Assembly: GCF_000374865.1 (NCBI RefSeq)
Contig: NZ_KB895473.1
Coordinates: 1-39,902, forward strand
Reading direction: 5' to 3'
DNA length: 39,902 nucleotides
From: Arthrobacter sp. 135MFCol5.1
GTDB lineage: Bacteria > Actinomycetota > Actinomycetes > Actinomycetales > Micrococcaceae
Shown: piece by piece, positions 1-7,351 of the stretch
Layout: each line of letters starts with the position of its first letter
Position numbering within the stretch: position 1 is the first letter of the stretch
The notes under the pieces: model-generated
What the model saw: only the letters and a program-made list of their open reading frames with translations
Told to the model about the DNA's origin: nothing
The model's database searches: none
Program-made: the position numbers and the translations under genes

Positions 1-65
1 AACAACACCACACATGTTGTAACCACAGTCTTCCCACCAACCCCAGGGTTGGGACGGGTAACAAG
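1..65 (+). other. 23S-5S spacer (partial)
   Basis: The sequence before 5S contains two short inverted repeats: ACAAC at 2-6 with GTTGT at 16-20, and CCAACC at 37-42 with GGTTGG at 47-52. They look like RNA processing stems of an rRNA operon spacer. No tRNA is present. That it is a spacer is inferred from its position. Confidence 0.6.
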
Positions 66-184
66 GTTACGGCGGTCATAGCGTGGGGGAAACGCCCGGT
101 CCCATTCCGAACCCGGAAGCTAAGACCCACAGCGCCGATGGTACTGCACCCGGGAGGGTGTGGGAGAGTAGGACACCGCCGGAC
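66..184 (+). rRNA. rrf: 5S ribosomal RNA
   Basis: This is a complete 5S rRNA of about 119 nt, a structural RNA of the large ribosomal subunit. The conserved internal stretch CCGAACCCGGAAGCTAAG and the 3' block GGGAGAGTAGGACACCGCC are directly visible. The two ends pair to form helix I (GGCGGT near the start with ACCGCC near the end). The exact ends may differ by one to three bases. The 65 bases upstream should be the 23S-5S spacer, with the 23S gene outside the window. A strong terminator follows at 201-233, so 5S is the last gene of its rRNA operon. Confidence 0.96.
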
Positions 185-200
185 ACACACCACTGGTCGA

Positions 201-233
201 GGCCCCAACCACACGGTTGGGGCCTCCCACATT
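201..233 (+). terminator. Intrinsic terminator of the rRNA operon
   Basis: A perfect 10-bp GC-rich stem (GGCCCCAACC at 201-210, GGTTGGGGCC at 215-224) with loop ACAC is followed by a short T-containing tail. It lies 17 bases after 5S and fits the end of the rRNA transcript. Confidence 0.85.
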
Positions 234-423
234 TAAAAACACCACCACCCACCCCCGTGAAGGGGTGGATATAGCCTCCGAATTCGGTGATTAACCTCAA
301 AAAGTCGCGGAAACACGCGGAATTTGCGGATCGGAACGTCCCAAGCTGGTAAGTTTTCGAACAGTGGCTTGCGCGCATGCCGCGTGCAGGCTTCAGAATC
401 AAGAATCGTCCAGGAGGACATAA

Positions 424-708
424 ATGGCTAAGAACCGTAGTGAACTTGTTGCAGAGGTAGCTGGCAAGGCCGGCACCAGCCAGGCTGCCGTCAACTCCGT
501 CCTCGACGCTCTGTTCGAGGTTTTCGAGACTTCTGTCGCCGCCGGCGAGAAGATCACCATCCCGGGCTGGCTCGCCGTAGAGCGCACCGACCGTGCCGCT
601 CGCACCGGCCGCAACCCGCAGACCGGCGAAACCATCCAGATCGCAGCAGGCCACAGCGTCAAGCTGACCGCCGGCTCCAAGCTGAAGGCTGCTGTCTCCA
701 AGAAGTAG
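424..708 (+). CDS. hup: HU family nucleoid DNA-binding protein
   Basis: This is a 94-residue HU protein, a small basic dimer that bends DNA and organises the nucleoid. The N-terminal helices (residues 1-40, starting MAKNRSELVAEVAGKAG) and the beta-arm region are typical. The arm includes the conserved stretch RTGRNPQTGE at about 60-69, whose proline intercalates into DNA. The usual bacterial length is 90-95 residues. The long lysine/alanine-rich C-terminal tail of mycobacterial HupB is absent. The start is fixed by AGGAGG at 412-417, six bases before ATG. The gene is monocistronic, between the rRNA terminator and its own terminator at 745. The 190-base upstream gap (234-423) shows no other gene and should carry the promoter, although I see no convincing -35/-10 pair. 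Family assignment is very secure. Confidence 0.96.
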   Translation: MAKNRSELVAEVAGKAGTSQAAVNSVLDALFEVFETSVAAGEKITIPGWLAVERTDRAARTGRNPQTGETIQIAAGHSVKLTAGSKLKAAVSKK

Positions 709-744
709 AGCATTCTCCCTGTCCGGCGCGCAGCCGGCTGGAAA

Positions 745-781
745 GGAGCGGCAACCCCATGGGTTGCCGCTCCTTGGCTTT
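745..781 (+). terminator. Intrinsic terminator after hup
   Basis: A perfect 13-bp stem (745-757 with 761-773) has a 3-base loop and is followed by TTGGCTTT. It lies 36 bases after the HU stop codon and just before the CopD/CtaG gene, so it separates the two transcripts. Confidence 0.88.
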
Positions 782-822
782 AAGCCGGATTCGCCGCCCG
801 GGCAGGCGTAGCGGACAATGGA

Positions 823-2982
823 ATGGTGTCTTCTGCCGCAAAACCCCGTTCCACCGCGCCCCAGTCCGAACCTGGCAAGGGAGCCCCGGTCCGGGACGCC
901 GGGATCAGGGGAATCCCGTTGCCCTGGCAGCTGGCGGGACTGGCAGCCCTCATCCTGGGCCTCACGGCAGCACTGCTCTTCTCCGGCGCGGCAGCAGCCC
1001 GCAGCGTCGCGGATCCCGGCGCCCTGGTCCGGTGGGGCCTTCCCATCAGCAAGGCCATCCACAACGTGTCACTGGCCACCGTCGTCGGCGGCCTGATTTT
1101 CGCCGTCGGCATCCTCCCCAAGAACCTCAACGCCCGCAGCCGCGACCGGGAAACATCACGGGATGCAGGACCCGAGCATCCGGCCTTCACCCGTGTCCTG
1201 GCCGTGGCAGCCGCAGCGGGCGCAGTGTGGACGCTATCCGCCATTGCTGTCCTGGTCCTCACCTACGCCGATGTTGCGGGCCAGGGGCTCTCCGGGGACC
1301 CCGCGTTCACCCAAGCCCTGGTGTACTTCATGACGGATATCGAAACGGGCCGGGCGTGGCTCGCCGTCACCATTATCGCCGCGGTAGTGACAACCGCGCT
1401 CTTTGGCGTGAGGTCAACCGGCGGCCTGTTCCTCACCCTCATCCTGGCCCTCGTCGGCCTGGTCCCGGCAGCCCTGATCGGGCACTCGTCAAGTTCCTCA
1501 GACCACGAAGGGGCCATCAACTCTCTGGGCCTGCACTTGGTGGGCGTGAGCACTTGGGTGGGCGGCATCATTATCCTGGCCATGCTGTCGGGCATCCTCA
1601 CCGGACCCAAGGCCGGCACGGCAGCCGATATCACCGAACCGACCCTCCGCCGCTTCTCCACACTGGCAGGCTTCGCCTTCGTCCTGGTTTTCGCCTCCGG
1701 CATCATCAACGCCAGCATCCGCGTCACCAGCTGGGCAGACCTCTTCGGATCGGCGTACGGCCAGCTGATCCTTGCCAAGACGGCCGGGGCCGTGGTGCTG
1801 GGCGGCATTGGCTTCATGCACCGCCAGTGGGTCATTCCGCAGCTTGGCCGCAAGGGCGCCGCCATGTCCTCCCGGCGGGTGCTGTGGCAGCTGATCCTGG
1901 CCGAGCTGCTGGTTATGGGTGCCACCTCCGGCATCGCGGTGGCGCTGGGCCGGTCCGCCCCGCCGCAGCCCACCACGCTGGCGCCGGATGCTTCGCCGGC
2001 CTTCATCCTCAGCGGCTATGAACTCCCCCCGGAACTCACGCCGGAACGCTGGCTCACTGAGTGGCGCCTGGACTGGCTCTGGGTCGCCGTTGCCCTCTTC
2101 GGCCTGGTGTCCTATTTCCTGGGCGTGGCAAAGGTCCGCCGCCGGGGCGACAGCTGGCAGTGGTTCCGTTCCGTGAACTGGGTCATCGGTCTGGTTGTCC
2201 TGACGTACATAACGTCCGGGCCGGCGTCGGTCTACGGCCGAGTCCTCTTCTCCGCGCACATGGTGGACCATATGGCCCTGACCATGGTGGCGCCGATCTT
2301 CCTGGTGCTCGGAGCGCCGGTGACACTTGCCTTGCGGGCACTGCCCGCCCGCAGTGACGGCTCCCGGGGTGCGCGCGAGTGGCTGATGGTTTTCGTGCAT
2401 TCGAAGTTTTCACAGCTGGTGACGCATCCGTTGTTCGCGGCCGCCAACTTTGCCGGCTCGATCGTGCTGTTCTACTACTCGGACCTGTTCGGGTATGCAA
2501 TGCGCGAGCATGTGGGCCACGAATTGATGAACCTGCACTTCCTGCTCACCGGCTACATTTTCGTGCTGACCATGATCGGTACGGACCCGCTGCCGCGCAG
2601 GGCGCCCTACCCCATGCGCCTCCTCCTGCTCCTGGCAACCATGGGGTTCCATGCCTTCTTCGGCGTCTCCATCATGGGTGGCACCGGTCTGCTGGCGGCC
2701 GACTACTTCGGCAACCTCGGGCGCGCCTGGGGGCCCTCCGCCCTCGGTGACCAGCAAGCAGGCGGGGCTGTGGCCTGGGGCATCGGCGAGGTGCCCACGC
2801 TCCTGGTGGCGATCGGCGTCGCCATTATGTGGTCAAGGTCGGACCAGCGGGAGACAAAACGCGTGGACCGGGCGGCGGACAGGAATAACGACGCCGATCT
2901 GGCCGCTTACAACGATATGTTTGCCAAATTGGCTGAACGCGACGCCAAGCTGGCTGACCGCAACAAGCTGGAAGGACGCTGA
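823..2982 (+). CDS. CopD-CtaG fusion membrane protein (copper handling / cytochrome oxidase assembly)
   Basis: This 719-residue polytopic membrane protein has two halves. Roughly residues 35-370 resemble CopD, a copper-import membrane domain with conserved histidines in helices. Residues 400-660 resemble the CtaG/caa3 cytochrome oxidase assembly family, including AHMVDHMALTMVAPIFLVLG and a histidine-bearing stretch near HELMNLHFLLTGY. Many hydrophobic helices are evident. The fusion is common in actinobacteria and is thought to move or deliver copper for cytochrome oxidase; that role is family knowledge. The C-terminal 50 residues are hydrophilic and charged, probably cytoplasmic. The start at 823 lacks a clear ribosome-binding site, and a few upstream bases could belong to a leaderless message. 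The stop overlaps the next ATG by one base (TGATG), indicating coupled translation with the thioredoxin-NHL gene. Confidence 0.9.
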   Translation: MVSSAAKPRSTAPQSEPGKGAPVRDAGIRGIPLPWQLAGLAALILGLTAALLFSGAAAARSVADPGALVRWGLPISKAIHNVSLATVVGGLIFAVGILPKNLNARSRDRETSRDAGPEHPAFTRVLAVAAAAGAVWTLSAIAVLVLTYADVAGQGLSGDPAFTQALVYFMTDIETGRAWLAVTIIAAVVTTALFGVRSTGGLFLTLILALVGLVPAALIGHSSSSSDHEGAINSLGLHLVGVSTWVGGIIILAMLSGILTGPKAGTAADITEPTLRRFSTLAGFAFVLVFASGIINASIRVTSWADLFGSAYGQLILAKTAGAVVLGGIGFMHRQWVIPQLGRKGAAMSSRRVLWQLILAELLVMGATSGIAVALGRSAPPQPTTLAPDASPAFILSGYELPPELTPERWLTEWRLDWLWVAVALFGLVSYFLGVAKVRRRGDSWQWFRSVNWVIGLVVLTYITSGPASVYGRVLFSAHMVDHMALTMVAPIFLVLGAPVTLALRALPARSDGSRGAREWLMVFVHSKFSQLVTHPLFAAANFAGSIVLFYYSDLFGYAMREHVGHELMNLHFLLTGYIFVLTMIGTDPLPRRAPYPMRLLLLLATMGFHAFFGVSIMGGTGLLAADYFGNLGRAWGPSALGDQQAGGAVAWGIGEVPTLLVAIGVAIMWSRSDQRETKRVDRAADRNNDADLAAYNDMFAKLAERDAKLADRNKLEGR

Positions 2983-4991
2983 TGAGCGAAACCGTACGCA
3001 CGCATGCCCGGGTCCGGGCCTCCGAACTGGTGGGCCGCAACTGGTTGAACACCGGCGGCAAGAGCCTGGACCTCGAAGCCCTGCGCGGCAAGATCGTGCT
3101 GTTGGACTTCTGGACCTTCTGCTGCATCAACTGCCTGCACGTCCTGGATGAGCTGCGGCCGCTGGAAGAGCAGTACTCGGATGTCCTGGTCACCGTGGGG
3201 GTCCACTCGCCCAAGTTCGAGCATGAAGCGGATCCGGTGGCGCTGGCCGCCGCCGTGGAGCGGTACGAGATCCACCACCCCGTCCTGGACGATCCCGAGC
3301 TGGACACCTGGAAGGCCTACACTGCCCGCGCCTGGCCCACCCTGGTGGTCATCGACCCCGAGGGCTACATCGTGGCGCACCTGTCCGGCGAGGGCCACGC
3401 GGACGGGCTGGCGGTGCTGATCCCCGAACTCATCGCCGAACACGAGGCCAAGGGCACCCTTCACCGGGGTTCCGGCCCGTACGTGGCGCCCGAGGCGACC
3501 TCCGGCACGCTGCGCTTCCCGGGCAAGGCGTTGTTCCTGCCGCCGGGCCGCGGCTCCACGGCCGTGGCGGGAACGTCCGACGCCGGCAGCTCCCCGGATG
3601 CCGCCGCCAAAGGTTCCTGGCTGGTCACCGACACCGGGCATCACCGCCTGGTGGAGCTCGGTACGGACTTCACGACTGTCCTGGCCACCTTCGGCTCCGG
3701 CACCAAGGGGCACGCCGACGGTCCGGCCGCCGGTGACGATGCCACCGCCCGGTTCAACGAGCCGCAGGGCCTGGTGCTCCTCCCGGAAGATGTGGCAGCC
3801 AAGGCCGGGTACGACGTCGTCATTGCGGACTCAGTGAACCACCGCCTCCGCGGGCTGTCCCTCAGCTCAGGCAAAGCCTCCACGCTGGCCGGGAACGGCA
3901 TCCAGCGCCTGCTGGAGACCGGGCCCGCGCGGGTGGACGAAGAGGCAGCCGGCTTCACCGGACGCCTGGGCGGACACCCCCTTGAGGTCTCGCTGAGCTC
4001 ACCGTGGGACGTTGTCTGGTCGCGCAAACTGAACGCGGTGGTGGTGGCGATGGCCGGAACCCACCAGATCTTCAGCTTCGATCCCCTGACCGGTGCCGTG
4101 TCCGTCGTGGCGGGCAATGGGCTGGAAGGACTGCTGGATGGTCCGGCCCACGAAGCCTGGTTCGCCCAGTCCTCCGGCCTGGCCGAGGACGCCGACGGCA
4201 ACATCTGGGTTGCGGACTCCGAAACGTCCGCGATCCGCAAGCTGGTCGTTGGCGAGGACGGCTCGGTGACGGTTGAATCCGCCGTCGGCAAGGGCCTGTT
4301 CGACTTCGGTTTCCGCGACGGTCCCGCCGCCGAGGCCCGGCTGCAGCACCCGCTGGGCGTGACCGTTCTGCCCGACGGTTCCGTGGCCATTGCGGATACC
4401 TACAACGGGGCCGTGCGCCGGTACGACCCCGCGTCCGGCACGGTGTCCACGCTGGCACGTGGCCTCGCTGAGCCCTCCGACGTGATCGTGGACCACACGC
4501 AGTCCGCCGGCTCGGAGCCGCTGCTGGTGGTGGTGGAGGCCAACAAGCACCAGCTGGTGTACGTTCCCATTCCCAAGGAAGCGCAGCAGGTGGATGAAGG
4601 CGCATCCCAGACCCAGCGGCCCAAGAGCCCCGTGGCCTCGGGCCCGCTGGAACTGACGGTCCGCTTCACGGCTCCCACCGGGCAGAAGCTCGATGACAGG
4701 TGGGGAGACCCCACCCAGCTGAAGATCTCCTCCACCCCGCCCGAGCTGTTGGTCTCCGGCGGCGGGACGTCCGTGGGGCTGCTGCGCACCCTTGAGTTGT
4801 CGCCAGACGTCCCGGAAGGCGTGCTGCACATTACCGCCCGTGCCGCAGCCTGCGACGGACCCGAGACCGAGGACGGCGAGATCCCCGACCACGCAGCCTG
4901 CCACCTCTACCAGCAGGACTGGGGTATCCCGGTGGTCCTGCAGGCCGACGGCGACACCGAGCTGGTCCTGGACCTCCGCGGAATGGACTGA
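2982..4991 (+). CDS. Thioredoxin-like/NHL-repeat protein
   Basis: The 669-residue protein has an N-terminal thioredoxin-like (TlpA/AhpC-type) domain at residues 15-160. It carries the family's redox motif CCINC (C47, C48, C51) after FWTF, and a conserved proline at about P119 (AWPT). Residues 190-520 form an NHL-type beta-propeller with repeated units such as GLAEDADGNIWVADSETSAIRKL and VLPDGSVAIADTYNGAVRRY. The last 130 residues are a separate C-terminal domain. No signal peptide is evident, so it is probably cytoplasmic. Such proteins are widespread, but no substrate is firmly known. Coupling to the CopD-CtaG gene suggests a redox or metallation partner role, for example reducing copper-site cysteines; this is inference. 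It overlaps the upstream gene by one base and ends just before a strong hairpin at 5012. Confidence 0.88.
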   Translation: MSETVRTHARVRASELVGRNWLNTGGKSLDLEALRGKIVLLDFWTFCCINCLHVLDELRPLEEQYSDVLVTVGVHSPKFEHEADPVALAAAVERYEIHHPVLDDPELDTWKAYTARAWPTLVVIDPEGYIVAHLSGEGHADGLAVLIPELIAEHEAKGTLHRGSGPYVAPEATSGTLRFPGKALFLPPGRGSTAVAGTSDAGSSPDAAAKGSWLVTDTGHHRLVELGTDFTTVLATFGSGTKGHADGPAAGDDATARFNEPQGLVLLPEDVAAKAGYDVVIADSVNHRLRGLSLSSGKASTLAGNGIQRLLETGPARVDEEAAGFTGRLGGHPLEVSLSSPWDVVWSRKLNAVVVAMAGTHQIFSFDPLTGAVSVVAGNGLEGLLDGPAHEAWFAQSSGLAEDADGNIWVADSETSAIRKLVVGEDGSVTVESAVGKGLFDFGFRDGPAAEARLQHPLGVTVLPDGSVAIADTYNGAVRRYDPASGTVSTLARGLAEPSDVIVDHTQSAGSEPLLVVVEANKHQLVYVPIPKEAQQVDEGASQTQRPKSPVASGPLELTVRFTAPTGQKLDDRWGDPTQLKISSTPPELLVSGGGTSVGLLRTLELSPDVPEGVLHITARAAACDGPETEDGEIPDHAACHLYQQDWGIPVVLQADGDTELVLDLRGMD

Positions 4992-5011
4992 TACTGCCTC
5001 TGGTTTGCTGA

Positions 5012-5055
5012 AAAGGCTGCTTCCTTGTGACTCCGCGTCACGGGAGGCAGCCTTT
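5012..5055 (+). terminator. Terminator of the copD-ctaG/thioredoxin-NHL operon
   Basis: A long stem pairs AAAGGCTGC at 5012-5020 with GCAGCCTTT at 5047-5055, and an inner stem pairs GTGAC (5027-5031) with GTCAC (5037-5041). The right arm ends in TTT. It starts 21 bases after the stop codon. Confidence 0.75.
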
Positions 5056-5212
5056 CGCGTTCCCGGCATGGTGGCCGTCCCGGAATTCCGGGCTTTTCAC
5101 AGACCGCTGGCCCTGAAAGCGTGCTCTGCGTGACGCTGGCCGGATCCTCCGCTGTCCACATAGGGCGGCGCCGGGGTATGGGCGGCCCTCAGAAGCCGGG
5201 CACCATGGCCGG

Positions 5213-6031
5213 GTGGATGCCCTCAGAGCCTTGGAAGTCTGCGGCGGAGCCGCGCGAAGGCCCGCCCTGGCCAGACTGGGAGTGGATGACGCCGCCCTTC
5301 GGAGGGCAGCACGGGCGGGGGTCCTGCAACCGGACCGGGGTCTGTATGCGCTTCCGACGGCGCCTCCGGACTTGGTTGCCGTGCTGCGAAACCGGGAGTT
5401 GTTGACGTGTTCCAGTGCTGCGACTGCATATAGCCTGTGGTCGCTGCCCTCGGACGGAAAACGCCACGTTTACCACCGCCGGCAGGAGGCGGTCAGTGGC
5501 GATGCAATCCATCATTCGGGGCTCCTGCTGCCACCCTCCCGGGTCCAGCCTGTGGCCGCCCTGGCTGATGTGCTGATCCACGCGCTTCGATGCCTGTCTT
5601 TCGCGGGATCGCTGGTCATGGTGGAGTGCGCCGTAACCCGCGGCGACATGACCGTTGATTTCCTGCGCCAGCGCTTGCCGGGAAAACGCAACGGAAAGGC
5701 CAGGGCGGTCCTGGACTGGGTGGATCGCGGGGCGGATTCCCTCCTCGAGACGCTGGCACGCACATACTTCCGGCAGGCGGGAATCCAGGTGCAACCGCAG
5801 GTGTACCTCGAGCGGGTGGGGCATGTGGACCTGCTGCTGGACGGGTGGCTGGTCGTTGAACTGGACGGGAGGCACCACGCGGAGTGGAAACAGGTTCAAA
5901 AGGATCATCGCCGAAACAATGAGTCGGTCCTGCAGGGATATACAGCCCTTCGCTACTACTACGCCGACGTGGTGTACGGTCCGCAGGCGATGGTGGAGCA
6001 GGTGCTGACCGTCCTGCGGCGGCGGCGCTAA
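5213..6031 (+). CDS. AbiEi-like N-domain plus DUF559/Vsr-like nuclease-fold protein
   Basis: This 272-residue protein has a layout frequent in actinobacteria. Residues 1-60 look like the winged-helix start of type IV toxin-antitoxin AbiEi proteins (LRRAARAGVLQPDRGLYALP). The C-terminal part, about 170-270, looks like DUF559, related to Vsr and other PD-(D/E)XK nucleases. Candidate catalytic acids are E179 in SLLET, D206 in GHVDLLL, and E216/D218 in VVELDGRHH, followed by a basic helix. No AbiEii toxin is adjacent, so it stands alone. Many actinobacterial genomes carry several such orphans, and their function is not established. I chose the ATG at 5213, but other in-frame starts are possible and no strong ribosome-binding site is seen. 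The gene has a separate terminator shared with the convergent neighbour. Confidence 0.75.
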   Translation: MDALRALEVCGGAARRPALARLGVDDAALRRAARAGVLQPDRGLYALPTAPPDLVAVLRNRELLTCSSAATAYSLWSLPSDGKRHVYHRRQEAVSGDAIHHSGLLLPPSRVQPVAALADVLIHALRCLSFAGSLVMVECAVTRGDMTVDFLRQRLPGKRNGKARAVLDWVDRGADSLLETLARTYFRQAGIQVQPQVYLERVGHVDLLLDGWLVVELDGRHHAEWKQVQKDHRRNNESVLQGYTALRYYYADVVYGPQAMVEQVLTVLRRRR

Positions 6032-6077
6032 CTTGCCGGCGGCGTCACGGGGAGCAGGTTTTTGCGTACCCTGAGCG

Positions 6078-6108
6078 GACGCAGCCCCGCAAACCCAGGG
6101 GCTGCGTC
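6078..6108. terminator. Bidirectional hairpin between convergent genes
   Basis: A perfect 11-bp stem (GACGCAGCCCC at 6078-6088, GGGGCTGCGTC at 6098-6108) has a 9-base loop. It sits midway between two convergent genes, so it probably ends both transcripts even though no long T-run follows. Confidence 0.7.
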
Positions 6109-6163
6109 ATGTGCCACTGTTGAAAGCGTGCCTGGCGTGACGCGGCCAGTTCGGCAGGGAGTG

Positions 6164-7162
6164 CTAGAAGCTCAGCATCGGGGTGACCTTGACGGTGTCA
6201 CCGGCTACGTCCAGACGGGTGGTGAAGCTGAAGTCCACCTCCGCGTCCAAGGGATACCAGGCCCCGGTAAAGGCATTCTGCTGGAGTGCCTCCACCTTGG
6301 CCTTGCCGTCCAGCGGTGCCACCACCCAGCGGCCGTCGAACGGTTCCACCGATACGCCCGGGTACTCGGTCACGGTCCACTTGATGCTGCCGTCCTGGAC
6401 CCTGTTGTTGCTGGCGTAGTAGAAGGGGCAATCCGGCTGGAGCTTCTGTTCCTTGACCGCCTCTGCCGCGCAGCCGTCAAGGAATTCACGGACCTTGGCC
6501 GCAACATCGTTCTTCAGCTTGTCCGTGGCCTGGGTCAACAGGTTCAGCGGAGCCACCGGGGAGTCCTTGGAGGTGACGGTGGCGCGGGTGGCGGGCGCCG
6601 AGAAGTACTGCCCGTTCAGGGATGCCTCGTATTCGCCGGGATAGAAGACGGCAAAGGAGTTGCGGCCGCCCGGCATGTTCACCGGAACGCCGTTGACGGT
6701 GGCCTCGTTGCCGTTAACCACGGTCATGTCCACGGTTGGCAGCCGGGACGGGACAAAGGCCCAGGTGTTGAAGAACAGCCACTCGGTGCCGGTCTTCTGC
6801 AGCAGGAATTCGGTGCGGAGCCGGCTGCCGTCGATCGTGTACTCCAGGGGCACCATCACCTGGTTGCCGGGGCGTTCCTCGGGATCGCCGACGTCGACGT
6901 TGGACAGCCGGGACGCGGCCGTCTGCAGCCCGCTGCCGTCAAGCATCGCGGCGTTGCCGGGCGGGACAGTGGCGCGCAGGATGCCCAGCGCCCGTCCGCC
7001 GTCACCGCTCCTGAGCGCGTCCAGGTACTCCCTGACGGGCTGCTGCGGACTGGCCACGGTGTTGTTGACGATATTGATGGCCACTACGGCTCCGGCGATG
7101 GCAAGCATGAGGCCCAGCAGCCATCCGGCCGCGATCCTCACCAACGCTTGACTCATCTGCAC
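6164..7162 (-). CDS. Membrane-anchored protein of unknown function
   Basis: The 332-residue protein has one clear hydrophobic segment near the N-terminus (about residues 10-31, GWLLGLMLAIAGAVVAINIV). This points to an uncleaved signal anchor with the rest outside the membrane. Residues 38-130 (QQPVREYLDALRSGDGGRALGIL) resemble the small NTF2-like or DUF4878-type modules found in secreted actinobacterial lipoproteins. Two cysteines near residues 232 and 246 could form a disulfide. I do not recognise a named family. It is preceded by a 190-base gap (7163-7351) with no visible gene, and it converges on the AbiEi-like gene. It is likely monocistronic. It could be a cell-envelope or stress protein, but nothing in the sequence decides this. 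Confidence 0.7.
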   Translation of the reverse strand: MQMSQALVRIAAGWLLGLMLAIAGAVVAINIVNNTVASPQQPVREYLDALRSGDGGRALGILRATVPPGNAAMLDGSGLQTAASRLSNVDVGDPEERPGNQVMVPLEYTIDGSRLRTEFLLQKTGTEWLFFNTWAFVPSRLPTVDMTVVNGNEATVNGVPVNMPGGRNSFAVFYPGEYEASLNGQYFSAPATRATVTSKDSPVAPLNLLTQATDKLKNDVAAKVREFLDGCAAEAVKEQKLQPDCPFYYASNNRVQDGSIKWTVTEYPGVSVEPFDGRWVVAPLDGKAKVEALQQNAFTGAWYPLDAEVDFSFTTRLDVAGDTVKVTPMLSF

Positions 7163-7351
7163 GTTTCTTACAGTAACGGCAGTGCGGACGCACTCTAAAG
7201 TTGGTGTCCCCCCTAATCCGGCGGGCGGGACACCGATAAGGCCCGACGGCGGGTGGCCGGCAGGGTCAGCGGGTGGGGCCTGACGTCGGCGCGCACCACG
7301 TACCGGCGGCCAGGCGGCAGCAGAGCACCGGACTCAGCGGAGCCGGGGGAG

